NCBI GenBank assembly: GCA_938074585.1
Contig: CALJEW010000118.1
Span: forward strand, 1-32,504
From: an uncultured Rhodospirillales bacterium
Lineage (GTDB): Bacteria > Pseudomonadota > Alphaproteobacteria > Rhodospirillales > Casp-alpha2
Reading direction: 5' to 3'
DNA: 32,504 bases
In this document: piece by piece, positions 1 through 7,662 of the stretch
Numbering within the stretch: the stretch's first letter is position 1
How the letters are laid out: each line of letters starts with the position of its first letter
Translations under genes and position numbers: made by a program
Notes under the pieces: generated by a model
What the model saw: only the letters and a program-made list of their open reading frames with translations
What the model was told of the DNA's origin: nothing
Databases searched by the model: none

Positions 1-925
1 TCTGGGTGCAAAAGGCTTTTAGTTCCTTATCCATTTCCATTAACACATCTGAATTGGGATGCCTGAAATCGATTGTTAAAAAGACATGGCCGGGTATCAC
101 ATTTCGTGAATTGGGGCTAGAAATGATTTGACCAACCGTTGCACAGGCAAATGGTGGGTGGGCATGTCCTATCCTATTTACTTTTTGAATGATTTTGGAA
201 GCTGTAACCAAGGCATCTTTACGGATCGGCATTGGGGTAGGTCCGGCATGCGATTCTTGCCCAGTTATATTTAATTCATACCAACGTTGGCCTTGTGCGT
301 CGGTAACAACGCCAATGGTTTTTTCTTCAGCTTCTAGAATAGGGCCTTGTTCAATATGCAGCTCGAAATAAGCTCCAATGTCACGACCGCCAACGGGGGC
401 TGAGCCTGCGAACCCAGTCCGTTCCAACTCACCACCAAACGATTTTCCATCGCCATCTTCTTTAGCCATGACTTCAGCTTGATCGAAGATACCTGCAAAA
501 ACACCACTACCCATCATTGCGGGTGAATAGCGGGAGCCTTCTTCGTTGGTCCAGTTAACTACTTCTATTGGGGCATTGGTTTCTAATGCGTTATCGTTCA
601 GAGTACGCATCACCTCAAGCCCTGCCATAACACCTAAAACGCCATCGAACCGTCCGCCGGTGGGTTGCGTATCTAAGTGGCTGCCAAACACAATGGGGGG
701 CAAACTGTCATCGCGGCCTAATCTCCGCGCAAATATATTGCCTACACCATCAACGCTGACGGTGCAACCTGCATCTTCACACCATTTGATAAATAAGTTT
801 CGGCATTCTGCATCCAAATCGGTCAGCGCCAAGCGGCAGTTTCCGCCTTTTTTCGTGGCCCCAATTTTAGCCATTTTCATTAGCGATAACCAAAGGCGGT
901 CACTGTCGATTTGGATGTTTTTCAT
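1..925 (-). CDS. N-carbamoyl-L-amino acid hydrolase / allantoate amidohydrolase family (M20), partial
   Basis: A Zn-dependent amidohydrolase of peptidase family M20 that removes a carbamoyl group from an N-carbamoyl amino acid or a ureido compound. Translation of the minus strand from an ATG at 925 gives about 308 residues before the window edge; the family is usually about 410, so the C-terminus is missing. Visible family motifs are GSHLDTQPTGGRFDG (metal-binding His and Asp), NEEGSRY (catalytic Glu and metal ligand), HIEQGPILE and AGPTPMPIRKDA (lid-domain substrate contacts). AGGAAT lies just upstream of the ATG. The gene starts 12 bases after the threonine aldolase stop and is the last visible gene of that operon. 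The exact substrate (hydantoin-derived carbamoyl amino acids, beta-ureidopropionate or allantoate) cannot be told from sequence alone. Confidence 0.9.
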   Translation of the reverse strand, partial: MKNIQIDSDRLWLSLMKMAKIGATKKGGNCRLALTDLDAECRNLFIKWCEDAGCTVSVDGVGNIFARRLGRDDSLPPIVFGSHLDTQPTGGRFDGVLGVMAGLEVMRTLNDNALETNAPIEVVNWTNEEGSRYSPAMMGSGVFAGIFDQAEVMAKEDGDGKSFGGELERTGFAGSAPVGGRDIGAYFELHIEQGPILEAEEKTIGVVTDAQGQRWYELNITGQESHAGPTPMPIRKDALVTASKIIQKVNRIGHAHPPFACATVGQIISSPNSRNVIPGHVFLTIDFRHPNSDVLMEMDKELKAFCTQ

Positions 926-937
926 GCGCGATATTCC

Positions 938-1969
938 TTATGTATCCATGTGCTTTTGAACAACTGCAATAAACCTGTCCACGTGGTTTTCTGGGGTATC
1001 GAACGCGGTTACAAGACGCACGACGCCTTCTTCCCATCGGTCACTATAAAATTCAATTCCTTGGGAGTTCAAGTCTTCAGTTAATTCAGCCGGAAACTTA
1101 GGGAATAAAATATTGGCATCAATGCCAGTGGGCACCTCGATCCCTTCAATTTTGGATAACCCATCATGTAATCGCTTTGCCATTTGATTGGCATGCCTGG
1201 CATTTTTTAACCATAGATCGTCTTCCAAATAAGTTTCCATTTGGCTGGCAAGTAAACGCATTTTAGAGAACAAATGCCCTGCTCGTTTACGTCGGAACTC
1301 AAATTCTTTGGACATACTTTTATCGAATAATACAACTGCTTCACAAGCTATAGCACCGTTTTTACTGGCTCCAAAAGACAACACGTCAACGCCCGCCTTC
1401 CATGTCATTTCAGCAGGTGAACAATCTAGCGATACCAACGCATTTGCAAATCGTGCGCCGTCCATATGTAGTTTTAAGTGATTTGCTTTGCAAATCTGAC
1501 TGATGGCTTCTAGCTCCGTAATTGAATAAATGGACCCGGTTTCAGTTTCTTGGGTAACACTGACGGCTTGAGGTTGAGACATATGAACATCCCCCACGCC
1601 ACGCTGGGCATAGTGAGAAACAATCTCAGTGTACATTTTGCCATTTTTACCCTCAATCGGGATGAGCTTGCCACCACCTGAAAAAAATTCAGGGGCGCCG
1701 CATTCGTCTTCATACACATGGCTTTCCCAATGGCATAAGGTGGCTCCATAACTGTTCATAAGCACCGATAAAGATAGGGCGTTGGCTGCTGTTCCGGTTG
1801 CTACCAAATAGACATCTGCGTCGGTCTCAAAAACATCACAAATTTGGTCCCGTACGCGCGCTGTATAGGCGTCGGCACCATATGACATGCACTGACCTTC
1901 ATTGGCCCGAACCATCGCGTCCATTATTTCAGGTGAAGCTCCAGATGTGTTGTCGCTGGCGAAATTCAA
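938..1969 (-). CDS. ltaE: Low-specificity L-threonine aldolase
   Basis: A PLP enzyme that cleaves L-threonine or allo-threonine to glycine and acetaldehyde. The 343 residues match the family in length. The N-terminus FASDNTSGASPEI, the LHMDGARFANA segment that holds the PLP-binding Asp, and SFGASKNGA with the Schiff-base lysine (about K203) are all visible. The start is a TTG, not an ATG: AGGAG lies six bases upstream and overlaps the end of the preceding gene, and no better start fits the conserved N-terminus. It is third in a minus-strand operon, 9 bases after the JAMM-protein stop and 12 bases before the carbamoyl amino acid hydrolase. Together they suggest amino-acid catabolism or salvage. 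Function is confident; in vivo substrate preference is not known. Confidence 0.92.
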   Translation of the reverse strand: MNFASDNTSGASPEIMDAMVRANEGQCMSYGADAYTARVRDQICDVFETDADVYLVATGTAANALSLSVLMNSYGATLCHWESHVYEDECGAPEFFSGGGKLIPIEGKNGKMYTEIVSHYAQRGVGDVHMSQPQAVSVTQETETGSIYSITELEAISQICKANHLKLHMDGARFANALVSLDCSPAEMTWKAGVDVLSFGASKNGAIACEAVVLFDKSMSKEFEFRRKRAGHLFSKMRLLASQMETYLEDDLWLKNARHANQMAKRLHDGLSKIEGIEVPTGIDANILFPKFPAELTEDLNSQGIEFYSDRWEEGVVRLVTAFDTPENHVDRFIAVVQKHMDT

Positions 1970-1978
1970 AATCGTCTC

Positions 1979-2455
1979 CTAAGTTTTTTGACGTATAGGG
2001 TAGGGGTGCCAATCGGCAGTATGCAATGGGATTTGTCTGAATTGTGATCCGTCCGCATTGACGCAATGGGCTGTTGTCAAAGTCGCTTGCCCATCAACAA
2101 CGGAAGTGATTAACCAAACCAAATTTGGCTCGTATGCCATGTCTAGATCTGTTATTGAGGGTTGGGCCGGGTGGTTGGGGTGGGAATGGTAGTGGCCAAT
2201 GATCCGGTGTCTAGTGCCATTATCAGCAGCGCATTCATCCAATTCCCGAATCACATTAAATCTGACTTGCGGGTCTACCTCGAACCGGTCATGGCCTGAT
2301 CCTTGTGCAAGATTGTCACTGATCACTACCCGGGTTACAACAAGCGCTCCGGCCCCATTATCGCGACCAACAAGCAATCCACAGCACTCTTTTGGATACG
2401 CCGCTTCTGCCTCGTCAACAATTGCTTTTAAAAAAGTCTGTGGGATTGAGATCAT
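1979..2455 (-). CDS. JAMM/MPN-domain metallopeptidase (M67 family)
   Basis: A compact 158-residue zinc metalloprotease of the prokaryotic JAB1/MPN type. The JAMM signature is complete: Glu at about residue 23 (YPKECCGLLVG), then HSHP with His 90 and His 92, then PSITD with Asp 103. Relatives in bacteria trim C-terminal extensions from ThiS/MoaD-like sulfur carrier proteins or cleave ubiquitin-like substrates. No ubiquitin-like or ThiF/MoeB-like partner lies next to it here, so its substrate is open. Its ATG overlaps the stop of the upstream membrane-protein gene (ATGA), implying translational coupling. The threonine aldolase follows after 9 bases. Confidence 0.85.
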   Translation of the reverse strand: MISIPQTFLKAIVDEAEAAYPKECCGLLVGRDNGAGALVVTRVVISDNLAQGSGHDRFEVDPQVRFNVIRELDECAADNGTRHRIIGHYHSHPNHPAQPSITDLDMAYEPNLVWLITSVVDGQATLTTAHCVNADGSQFRQIPLHTADWHPYPIRQKT

Positions 2456-2835
2456 AACTTGGGGTGTATGCGCCCTAAAATAACGCCCTTTTTTATATCA
2501 ACTAAAATAATGGCATTGCATGCGGGTGTTGGTCCGATCATAAAGTACGCGTAACGCCGCATTGGTTGAACTTCTATAATTAGACATCCCTCAGCAAGAT
2601 CAAGTGATAGGGTCCCAAAAGGCTTCATGGGTGTTTTGTTTTGCCGCTGAGGAATTGGTGCCAATTTTTGTTCTAAAACGTGTGCCGCTTGTTCAGAAAA
2701 GGGCTTCCAGCCGGGCTCAGAGGTTTTTTTATAAAATCCATACCCTAGTAAAAAGGTGCCAAGGACAATTAATATGCCTAAAACGATGACAAGTGACTTA
2801 AGCCAAAGCATATTATCAATCCTATCTATATCCAT
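2452..2835 (-). CDS. Small single-pass membrane protein, DUF6476-like
   Basis: A 127-residue protein with one N-terminal transmembrane segment (about residues 10-33, LWLKSLVIVLGILIVLGTFL) followed by a soluble domain of about 90 residues ending ILVDIKKGVILGRIHPKL. This architecture, and its place divergent from an RluA-family gene, match the alphaproteobacterial family I know as DUF6476; that naming is from memory. No function is known. The start is uncertain: the ATG at 2835 has no clear ribosome site, while ATG at 2811 (Met9) has AGGA eight bases upstream and would give 119 residues beginning MLWLK. It is first in the operon and only 24 bases separate its longest start from that of rluD. 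Confidence 0.72.
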   Translation of the reverse strand: MDIDRIDNMLWLKSLVIVLGILIVLGTFLLGYGFYKKTSEPGWKPFSEQAAHVLEQKLAPIPQRQNKTPMKPFGTLSLDLAEGCLIIEVQPMRRYAYFMIGPTPACNAIILVDIKKGVILGRIHPKL

Positions 2836-2859
2836 ACGTTCTTAAAATTCAGCCGGAGA

Positions 2860-3840
2860 ATGACCCCCGTGACCGATGAAAACACATATACCTGTAAAGT
2901 ATCAGAAGACAAGGGTGGGATGCGATTAGATCGGTTTTTGACCGATGAATTGCCTGAAATGTCTCGAAACCGGGTGCAGGCGCTGATTGATGAAGGACAA
3001 ATTACTGGAACAACAAAGAAAAAGATAGGGGCTTCATTGAAGATTGCCATTGGCGAAGTGTACACAATTGAAATCCCTCCCGTTGTATCCGCAGAACCTG
3101 AACCTCAAGACATCCCACTGGATGTTTTATTCGAAGACGAACATTTGTTGGTTATCAACAAACCCATAAGATTGGTGGTCCATCCGGCGGCTGGTAATTG
3201 GGATGGAACGCTTGTAAATGCTTTACTATTTCACTGTGGCGATAGCTTGTCGGGCATCGGCGGCGTTGCCCGACCGGGGATCGTGCATCGCTTAGATAAA
3301 GATACCAGCGGCGTCATGGTTGTTGCAAAAACTGATCAAGCACATCGCCATTTGGCTGAACAATTCGAACTTCATACGATCGAGCGGGCTTATAAAGCGG
3401 TCGTTTGGGGCATACCAAGCCCACGTGAAGAACGCATCGTTGGGCACATAGGCCGTAGCCCAATGAATCGGAAAAAAATGGCTGTTCTTGATTTTGGCGG
3501 TAAATTTGCTGCAACCAATTATAAAGTTGATCATGTCATCGGTCGTGCCGCTAGTTTGGTTGAATGCAGGTTAGAAACTGGCCGTACCCATCAGATTAGA
3601 GTGCACATGGCAGCAATTGGTAACGGCGTGGTTGGCGATCCGGCTTATGGCGGTGGTGGGCATAATAAAATGAAGCTCGCTAGTCGTGAAGTTCGCAAAC
3701 GTATTGAAGAGTTTTCGCACCAAGCTCTTCACGCATATTTGATCGGTTTCATTCACCCTAAAACAGGAGAGATGATGCGGTTTGAAGCTCCATTAACAAG
3801 CAATATCAATCGCTTAATAGAGGAATTAGCGAAAGTATAA
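2860..3840 (+). CDS. rluD: RluA-family 23S rRNA pseudouridine synthase, RluD-like
   Basis: Converts specific uridines in 23S rRNA helix 69 to pseudouridine if it is a true RluD. An N-terminal S4 RNA-binding domain (GGMRLDRFLTDELPEMSRNR, about residues 20-40) is followed by the catalytic domain, with HRLDKDTSGVMVVAKT around the catalytic Asp146 and RTHQIRVHMA near the C-terminus. The length of 326 residues equals that of classic RluD. GGAG lies only one base before the annotated ATG, so a GTG at 2869, ten bases from the same site, is a plausible true start. RpoH follows on the same strand after about 105 bases, an arrangement common in alphaproteobacteria. RluC-like specificity is not excluded. 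Confidence 0.9.
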   Translation: MTPVTDENTYTCKVSEDKGGMRLDRFLTDELPEMSRNRVQALIDEGQITGTTKKKIGASLKIAIGEVYTIEIPPVVSAEPEPQDIPLDVLFEDEHLLVINKPIRLVVHPAAGNWDGTLVNALLFHCGDSLSGIGGVARPGIVHRLDKDTSGVMVVAKTDQAHRHLAEQFELHTIERAYKAVVWGIPSPREERIVGHIGRSPMNRKKMAVLDFGGKFAATNYKVDHVIGRAASLVECRLETGRTHQIRVHMAAIGNGVVGDPAYGGGGHNKMKLASREVRKRIEEFSHQALHAYLIGFIHPKTGEMMRFEAPLTSNINRLIEELAKV

Positions 3841-3882
3841 TTAATATATACTTGACTGATTAACTCGGTTATTGTTTTTTTG

Positions 3883-3891
3883 TGTTATAAG
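3883..3891 (+). promoter_or_regulatory. Candidate extended -10 promoter for rpoH
   Basis: TGTTATAAG reads as an extended -10 element (TGn followed by TATAAG), about 55 bases upstream of the rpoH ATG. A TTGACT at 3852 is too far away (27-28 bases) to be its -35, so the call rests on the -10 region only. AGGA eight bases before the ATG is the ribosome-binding site. Confidence 0.35.
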
Positions 3892-3945
3892 TATCGACTT
3901 TCTCTTCCTTGATGGGACTGCGCTGCTTGGAAAAGGATAATCGTA

Positions 3946-4830
3946 ATGGGTTCATTAGATCGTGACTTTCAGGCCTCACCTGAACAGAATTTATCTAGGT
4001 ATCTCCAAGATATCCGTAAATATCCAATGTTAGAAGCTTCTGAGGAAACTGCTTTGGCACGTCGATGGCGCAAAAATGAAGACCCGGAAGCTGCCAGACA
4101 AATTGTCAGTTCGCATTTACGCTTGGTTGCTAAAATCGCCATGGGGTTTAGGGGGTATGGGTTACCTGTGGGTGATTTAATATCAGAAGGTAATGTTGGT
4201 ATGATGCAAGCTATTCGCAGGTTTGATCCTGATCGCGGATTTCGCTTTTCAACCTATGCTATGTGGTGGATTAGGGCCTCTATTCAAGAATATGTTTTGC
4301 ATTCATGGTCCCTAGTAAAAATGGGAACGACTGCTGCTCAGAAAAAGTTATTTTTCAACTTACGTAAATTAAAAAGCCAGATTGATGCCATGGAAGAAGG
4401 AGATTTGTTGCCAGAAAATGTGACAATTGTTGCAAATCGTTTGAAGGTATCCGAAACTGAAGTTATTGCGATGAACCGTCGCTTATCTATCCCTGATCAA
4501 TCGTTGAATGCGCCAATGCACGATGAAGGTGACGGTGAATGGATAGATCTTTTGGTCGAGAACGGTGATAATCAAGAGGCAGCTTTAGGGAAGGCGGAAG
4601 AGTTTTCAAGTCGCCACTCTTTATTACGTGGTGCTATGGAGCATCTGTCCGAACGTGAACAACATATCATTACTGAGCGTCGCTTAAATGACCAGCCAAC
4701 GACTTTGCAGCATTTGAGTTCTCAATATGGAATTTCGCGCGAACGGATTCGACAGATTGAAGTGCGGGCTTTTGAAAAGCTTCAGAAATCTGTCAAAAAT
4801 GCAGCAATAAATTACCATTTATCAATATAA
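3946..4830 (+). CDS. rpoH: RNA polymerase sigma-32 factor RpoH
   Basis: Directs RNA polymerase to heat-shock promoters. The 294 residues contain sigma region 1.2 (LSRYLQDIRKYPML), region 2 with the core-binding and -10 recognition helices (GDLISEGNVGMMQAIRRFD, FSTYAMWWIRASIQEY), the RpoH box QKKLFFNLR at about residues 132-140 that separates sigma-32 from other group-3 factors, and region 4 with the C-terminal helix-turn-helix (SSQYGISRERIRQIEVRAFEKL). A good ribosome site precedes the ATG. It converges on the 178-residue membrane protein gene, with 13 bases between stops. Some alphaproteobacteria carry two rpoH copies; one cannot tell here which this is. Confidence 0.95.
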   Translation: MGSLDRDFQASPEQNLSRYLQDIRKYPMLEASEETALARRWRKNEDPEAARQIVSSHLRLVAKIAMGFRGYGLPVGDLISEGNVGMMQAIRRFDPDRGFRFSTYAMWWIRASIQEYVLHSWSLVKMGTTAAQKKLFFNLRKLKSQIDAMEEGDLLPENVTIVANRLKVSETEVIAMNRRLSIPDQSLNAPMHDEGDGEWIDLLVENGDNQEAALGKAEEFSSRHSLLRGAMEHLSEREQHIITERRLNDQPTTLQHLSSQYGISRERIRQIEVRAFEKLQKSVKNAAINYHLSI

Positions 4831-4843
4831 AACTTTAGTCTAG

Positions 4844-5380
4844 TTATTCTGGAACTGCTGGTGTTCCCTCATTCGCTTCCGTTGGGTCTTCAACGTCTGT
4901 GTGCATTCCTTTATTTGAACCATTCTCCTCTATTACGCTACCTCCCCATTCATGTACAATACGCTGTTGTATGGTTTTTAAGGACTTAACACGCGTTTCG
5001 GTAATTACGGTTAAAAAGGCCGTGATCACTGGAGGGATTGAGAGAAATAGCATCCAACCAAATCCAGCAGCAGCAAAGATGATCGCGATCGTGAAAACAT
5101 CGCCCATAATCTCCATTGCAGCTGACAATGAATGATCAGCTGTCAATTTGAGTAGAAACGGCAGTGTCCCGCAAAAATTTAACCCACTCACACAATATAC
5201 AGCATATTTGTGATCTGTTCGGTCAATAAAAAAAGCGACAAGAGACGGCAGCATACCCAAAGCAAATATCAATAACGATGAAGGCGAGAACAGAACCCAT
5301 ATTGTGATCAATCCGGCACCCCACATCCAAGTTATCAAACTTGGTGCTTTCTTTCCATTTAGGGTGAAAGGTGAAACCAT
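4844..5380 (-). CDS. Multi-pass membrane protein of unknown function
   Basis: Not recognised. The 178 residues contain about four hydrophobic stretches: residues about 15-35 and 35-52 (TWMWGAGLITIWVLF, LLIFALGMLPSLVAFFI), a weaker one near 63-78, and a long one near 92-125 (VFTIAIIFAAAGFGWMLF). The C-terminal 50 residues are polar and acidic (VEDPTEANEGTPAVPE) and probably cytoplasmic. It starts 27 bases after the pseudokinase stop on the same strand, so the two are likely cotranscribed and may act together at the membrane. AAGG about eleven bases upstream of the ATG is a modest ribosome site. No motif points to transport or enzymatic activity. Confidence 0.75.
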   Translation of the reverse strand: MVSPFTLNGKKAPSLITWMWGAGLITIWVLFSPSSLLIFALGMLPSLVAFFIDRTDHKYAVYCVSGLNFCGTLPFLLKLTADHSLSAAMEIMGDVFTIAIIFAAAGFGWMLFLSIPPVITAFLTVITETRVKSLKTIQQRIVHEWGGSVIEENGSNKGMHTDVEDPTEANEGTPAVPE

Positions 5381-5407
5381 TCGCTTATTGACCTTCGATC
5401 TTTGGGT

Positions 5408-7525
5408 TTACCATGGTTGAACAATCATCAAACCGATAACAACAGATAAGGTTATAATAATAGAGAATACTGCGGCCGTTTGCTGACCAGCTCTTTCAGC
5501 TTTCGTAATGCGGGCATCTCCGGCCCCTTCAATATCTTGTATTTCTTCTTCTGCGGCTAGCCATTCATTTTTTGCTTCCTCATAGCCAGAAATATCTTCA
5601 TTGCGGCGCTTAGCATTATCAACCAAATCAAATAACTCGGGCAAACTTCCTTTGCGAACAAGTCGTGGAATTTCTTTCTCCAGATCGCCTCTGGTTATCC
5701 GATTATGGTAGCTATTTATCGCAGGACCTAACAATCCACCAATCCAACTTGATAATCCAAGTAATGGTTGTTCGCGCAATTTCCATTGTAAAAAAGCAAG
5801 TAGGCTTAAAAGGCCTATGATTGATGTGTTCTGGGTTTTCGATCCTAATGATTTAAGATGGGGATGAATATCTTCTTTGAAGCGAGCTGCAATAAATGCA
5901 GCTATATGACGGTCAACGGGGCGTTGGCTTGTGTCTGCCGTACTGGCTGATCGCTCCATTGCTGGTAATAGATGGTCGATCAAAAGAACGTAATCGTAAA
6001 GGACCAAGGGGCTGTGACAAGGAAGGCTGGTATTGATTTCATATAAAACACGCTCAAGACCATACCCCAGATCTTTAATAGCTAAAAATCCCTTCAAGGC
6101 CGATAAATTTTTCTGTAAATCGGATGTTCCTGGAAAGGGGGGGTGGTGATTGGCCAACCACGTTTGTCCAATATCGTAGGACAGTATTTCTGACGCAAAT
6201 GGTTTATTATTATTATGAAGAACCTCGGTTGCTAATAAGGGGCCATAGCCGTCGGGCATGAACGCAATGTTCTTATAACGGATTGGGCCTAAAGGATCTA
6301 AGATCATACACAGAATAAATGAAATATAACTTTCAGATCCTCGGTATCCTTGAGAATGGAACTTAGCATTTTGATAAACGCCTTTAACCGCTTCAGACAT
6401 CGCCTTATTACCTAAGGAGCGCAAGAGCCATGTATCAAAGGCTTCTTCTCGGCCTGCAGCGACAGAATCTGGTATTTTTTGAGCAAAATGATAGGCCAAT
6501 GATCGCGGGCTAATATATTCTTTACCTTGAAATAGGTAGGGGTTTTCGGCCTTTTCAAAGGCATAGGGGCGCTTCTTAGATGAACTTGTCCGTTGCCCAT
6601 CAAGCCAGTTCGTAATTTCATTAAAATCCCAACGTGCAGCAGGGTCATCGTTCAGCATTCCCTGAATTGGTTTAAGCAAAGGTAAAGGGATAGGCGAATT
6701 GCCGAAAATAACGGTGTATGAACTTTGTTCTAATCGGGCTCTAATTAAATCGTCGTCCTTCAATTTTGCTACAGGGTTTTGACCTAAGACCAAAATTCCA
6801 ATCGTCACGCCGAGAGCATAAATATCATCGCGTGACGTGCCCACTCCGCGCCCCGCTGGATGAGACATCGCGCGCTCGATGGGCTCAAAGATACAGGGCT
6901 GATCATAACCGGGCGGCGACGTTAGATTCTCGCCAATGACTATTTCAGTCATTTCTTCGTCGTTAAAAAAAATATTCTCGGGCCGAATTGCACGGTGAGG
7001 AGCATCCTGATCAGCCAATTTCTGAAGTATAGTTGTTAAGGGAGTGGCCAGTTTCTGTGGCACATCATATTCTGTGATCTTGGCTTCTTTGCGTGTTAGT
7101 CGATGTATGACGCGCCCGCCCAAGGGCTGAGTGAAAATAATAGCCATTGTGCTTTGCCCAAGCGGAGGCCAAAAGACCACATCCCAGTCAATGATGTCTA
7201 ATCGTCCCGACGGGTCTAAGGTTTTTTGTTTGCGTATGCTATCAATGCGTGTCGGTATTTCTGGGGAACAAATCAACACGAAAAGTTTTCGGCCTAAATC
7301 GCGACGGTCTTCGGCTTGGTAGGCTCTAGCAGATGGAGAATCAAGATGTGGCAAAGGTATTGCCGTATCAAGCACAAAGCGGTCCCTGAGTACTACAGGT
7401 CCGTTACCGTCACCCCGTGGGGTCGGTGTATTTTCAGCCGGAACATCCGCAGGCTTAAAAATCTCCTCCATATCCTTGGGGAGCGCGTCTACGATATCAT
7501 CCGTTTCCAAAGGCTGTTCTGCCAT
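5408..7525 (-). CDS. Tail-anchored protein with a kinase-like domain lacking the catalytic Asp (predicted pseudokinase)
   Basis: A 705-residue cytoplasmic protein ending in one C-terminal transmembrane segment (AAVFSIIITLSVVIGLMIV). Residues about 50-315 resemble a eukaryotic-like Ser/Thr kinase: the catalytic-loop region reads HRAIRPENIFFND (about 177-189) where active kinases have HRDxKxxN, the DFG position reads IGEN, and SRDDIYALGVTIGILVLG matches the conserved subdomain IX helix. The catalytic Asp is therefore Ala and the metal-binding DFG is gone, while HR, PEN and the late structural motifs persist. The middle (about 320-560) is unrecognised; residues about 620-680 are charged and helical. 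A GTG at 7531 is also in frame, but GAGGG nine bases before the ATG at 7525 favours the latter. The membrane protein gene follows after 27 bases. Confidence 0.8.
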   Translation of the reverse strand: MAEQPLETDDIVDALPKDMEEIFKPADVPAENTPTPRGDGNGPVVLRDRFVLDTAIPLPHLDSPSARAYQAEDRRDLGRKLFVLICSPEIPTRIDSIRKQKTLDPSGRLDIIDWDVVFWPPLGQSTMAIIFTQPLGGRVIHRLTRKEAKITEYDVPQKLATPLTTILQKLADQDAPHRAIRPENIFFNDEEMTEIVIGENLTSPPGYDQPCIFEPIERAMSHPAGRGVGTSRDDIYALGVTIGILVLGQNPVAKLKDDDLIRARLEQSSYTVIFGNSPIPLPLLKPIQGMLNDDPAARWDFNEITNWLDGQRTSSSKKRPYAFEKAENPYLFQGKEYISPRSLAYHFAQKIPDSVAAGREEAFDTWLLRSLGNKAMSEAVKGVYQNAKFHSQGYRGSESYISFILCMILDPLGPIRYKNIAFMPDGYGPLLATEVLHNNNKPFASEILSYDIGQTWLANHHPPFPGTSDLQKNLSALKGFLAIKDLGYGLERVLYEINTSLPCHSPLVLYDYVLLIDHLLPAMERSASTADTSQRPVDRHIAAFIAARFKEDIHPHLKSLGSKTQNTSIIGLLSLLAFLQWKLREQPLLGLSSWIGGLLGPAINSYHNRITRGDLEKEIPRLVRKGSLPELFDLVDNAKRRNEDISGYEEAKNEWLAAEEEIQDIEGAGDARITKAERAGQQTAAVFSIIITLSVVIGLMIVQPW

Positions 7526-7606
7526 GGTCACAAACCCTCAATCCCTAATACTGGCCAAAACGTTCTTGTCAGACCAACATTGGTTTTATCTTTAAGATTC
7601 TACACG

Positions 7607-7649
7607 CAAACTGGAAAAAAACAATGATATATTGTTTTTTTCCAGTTTG
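7607..7649. terminator. Perfect 19-bp inverted repeat downstream of purA, putative terminator
   Basis: CAAACTGGAAAAAAACAAT (7607-7625) and its exact complement (7631-7649) flank a five-base spacer GATAT. It lies 14 bases past the purA stop (minus strand) and upstream of the pseudokinase gene. The stem is A/T-rich with the T-run inside it, so it is not a textbook terminator, but position favours ending the hisZ-purA transcript. It looks the same on both strands. Confidence 0.55.
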
Positions 7650-7662
7650 GGCGCAGTTCAGA

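Noticed and set aside
546..959. 137-residue plus-strand frame at the left edge
   Set aside because: It is antisense to the carbamoyl amino acid hydrolase, whose motifs are clear on the minus strand.
3852..3857. TTGACT as -35 of an rpoH promoter
   Set aside because: The nearest good -10 is 27-28 bases away and no hexamer at 16-18 bases resembles a -10.
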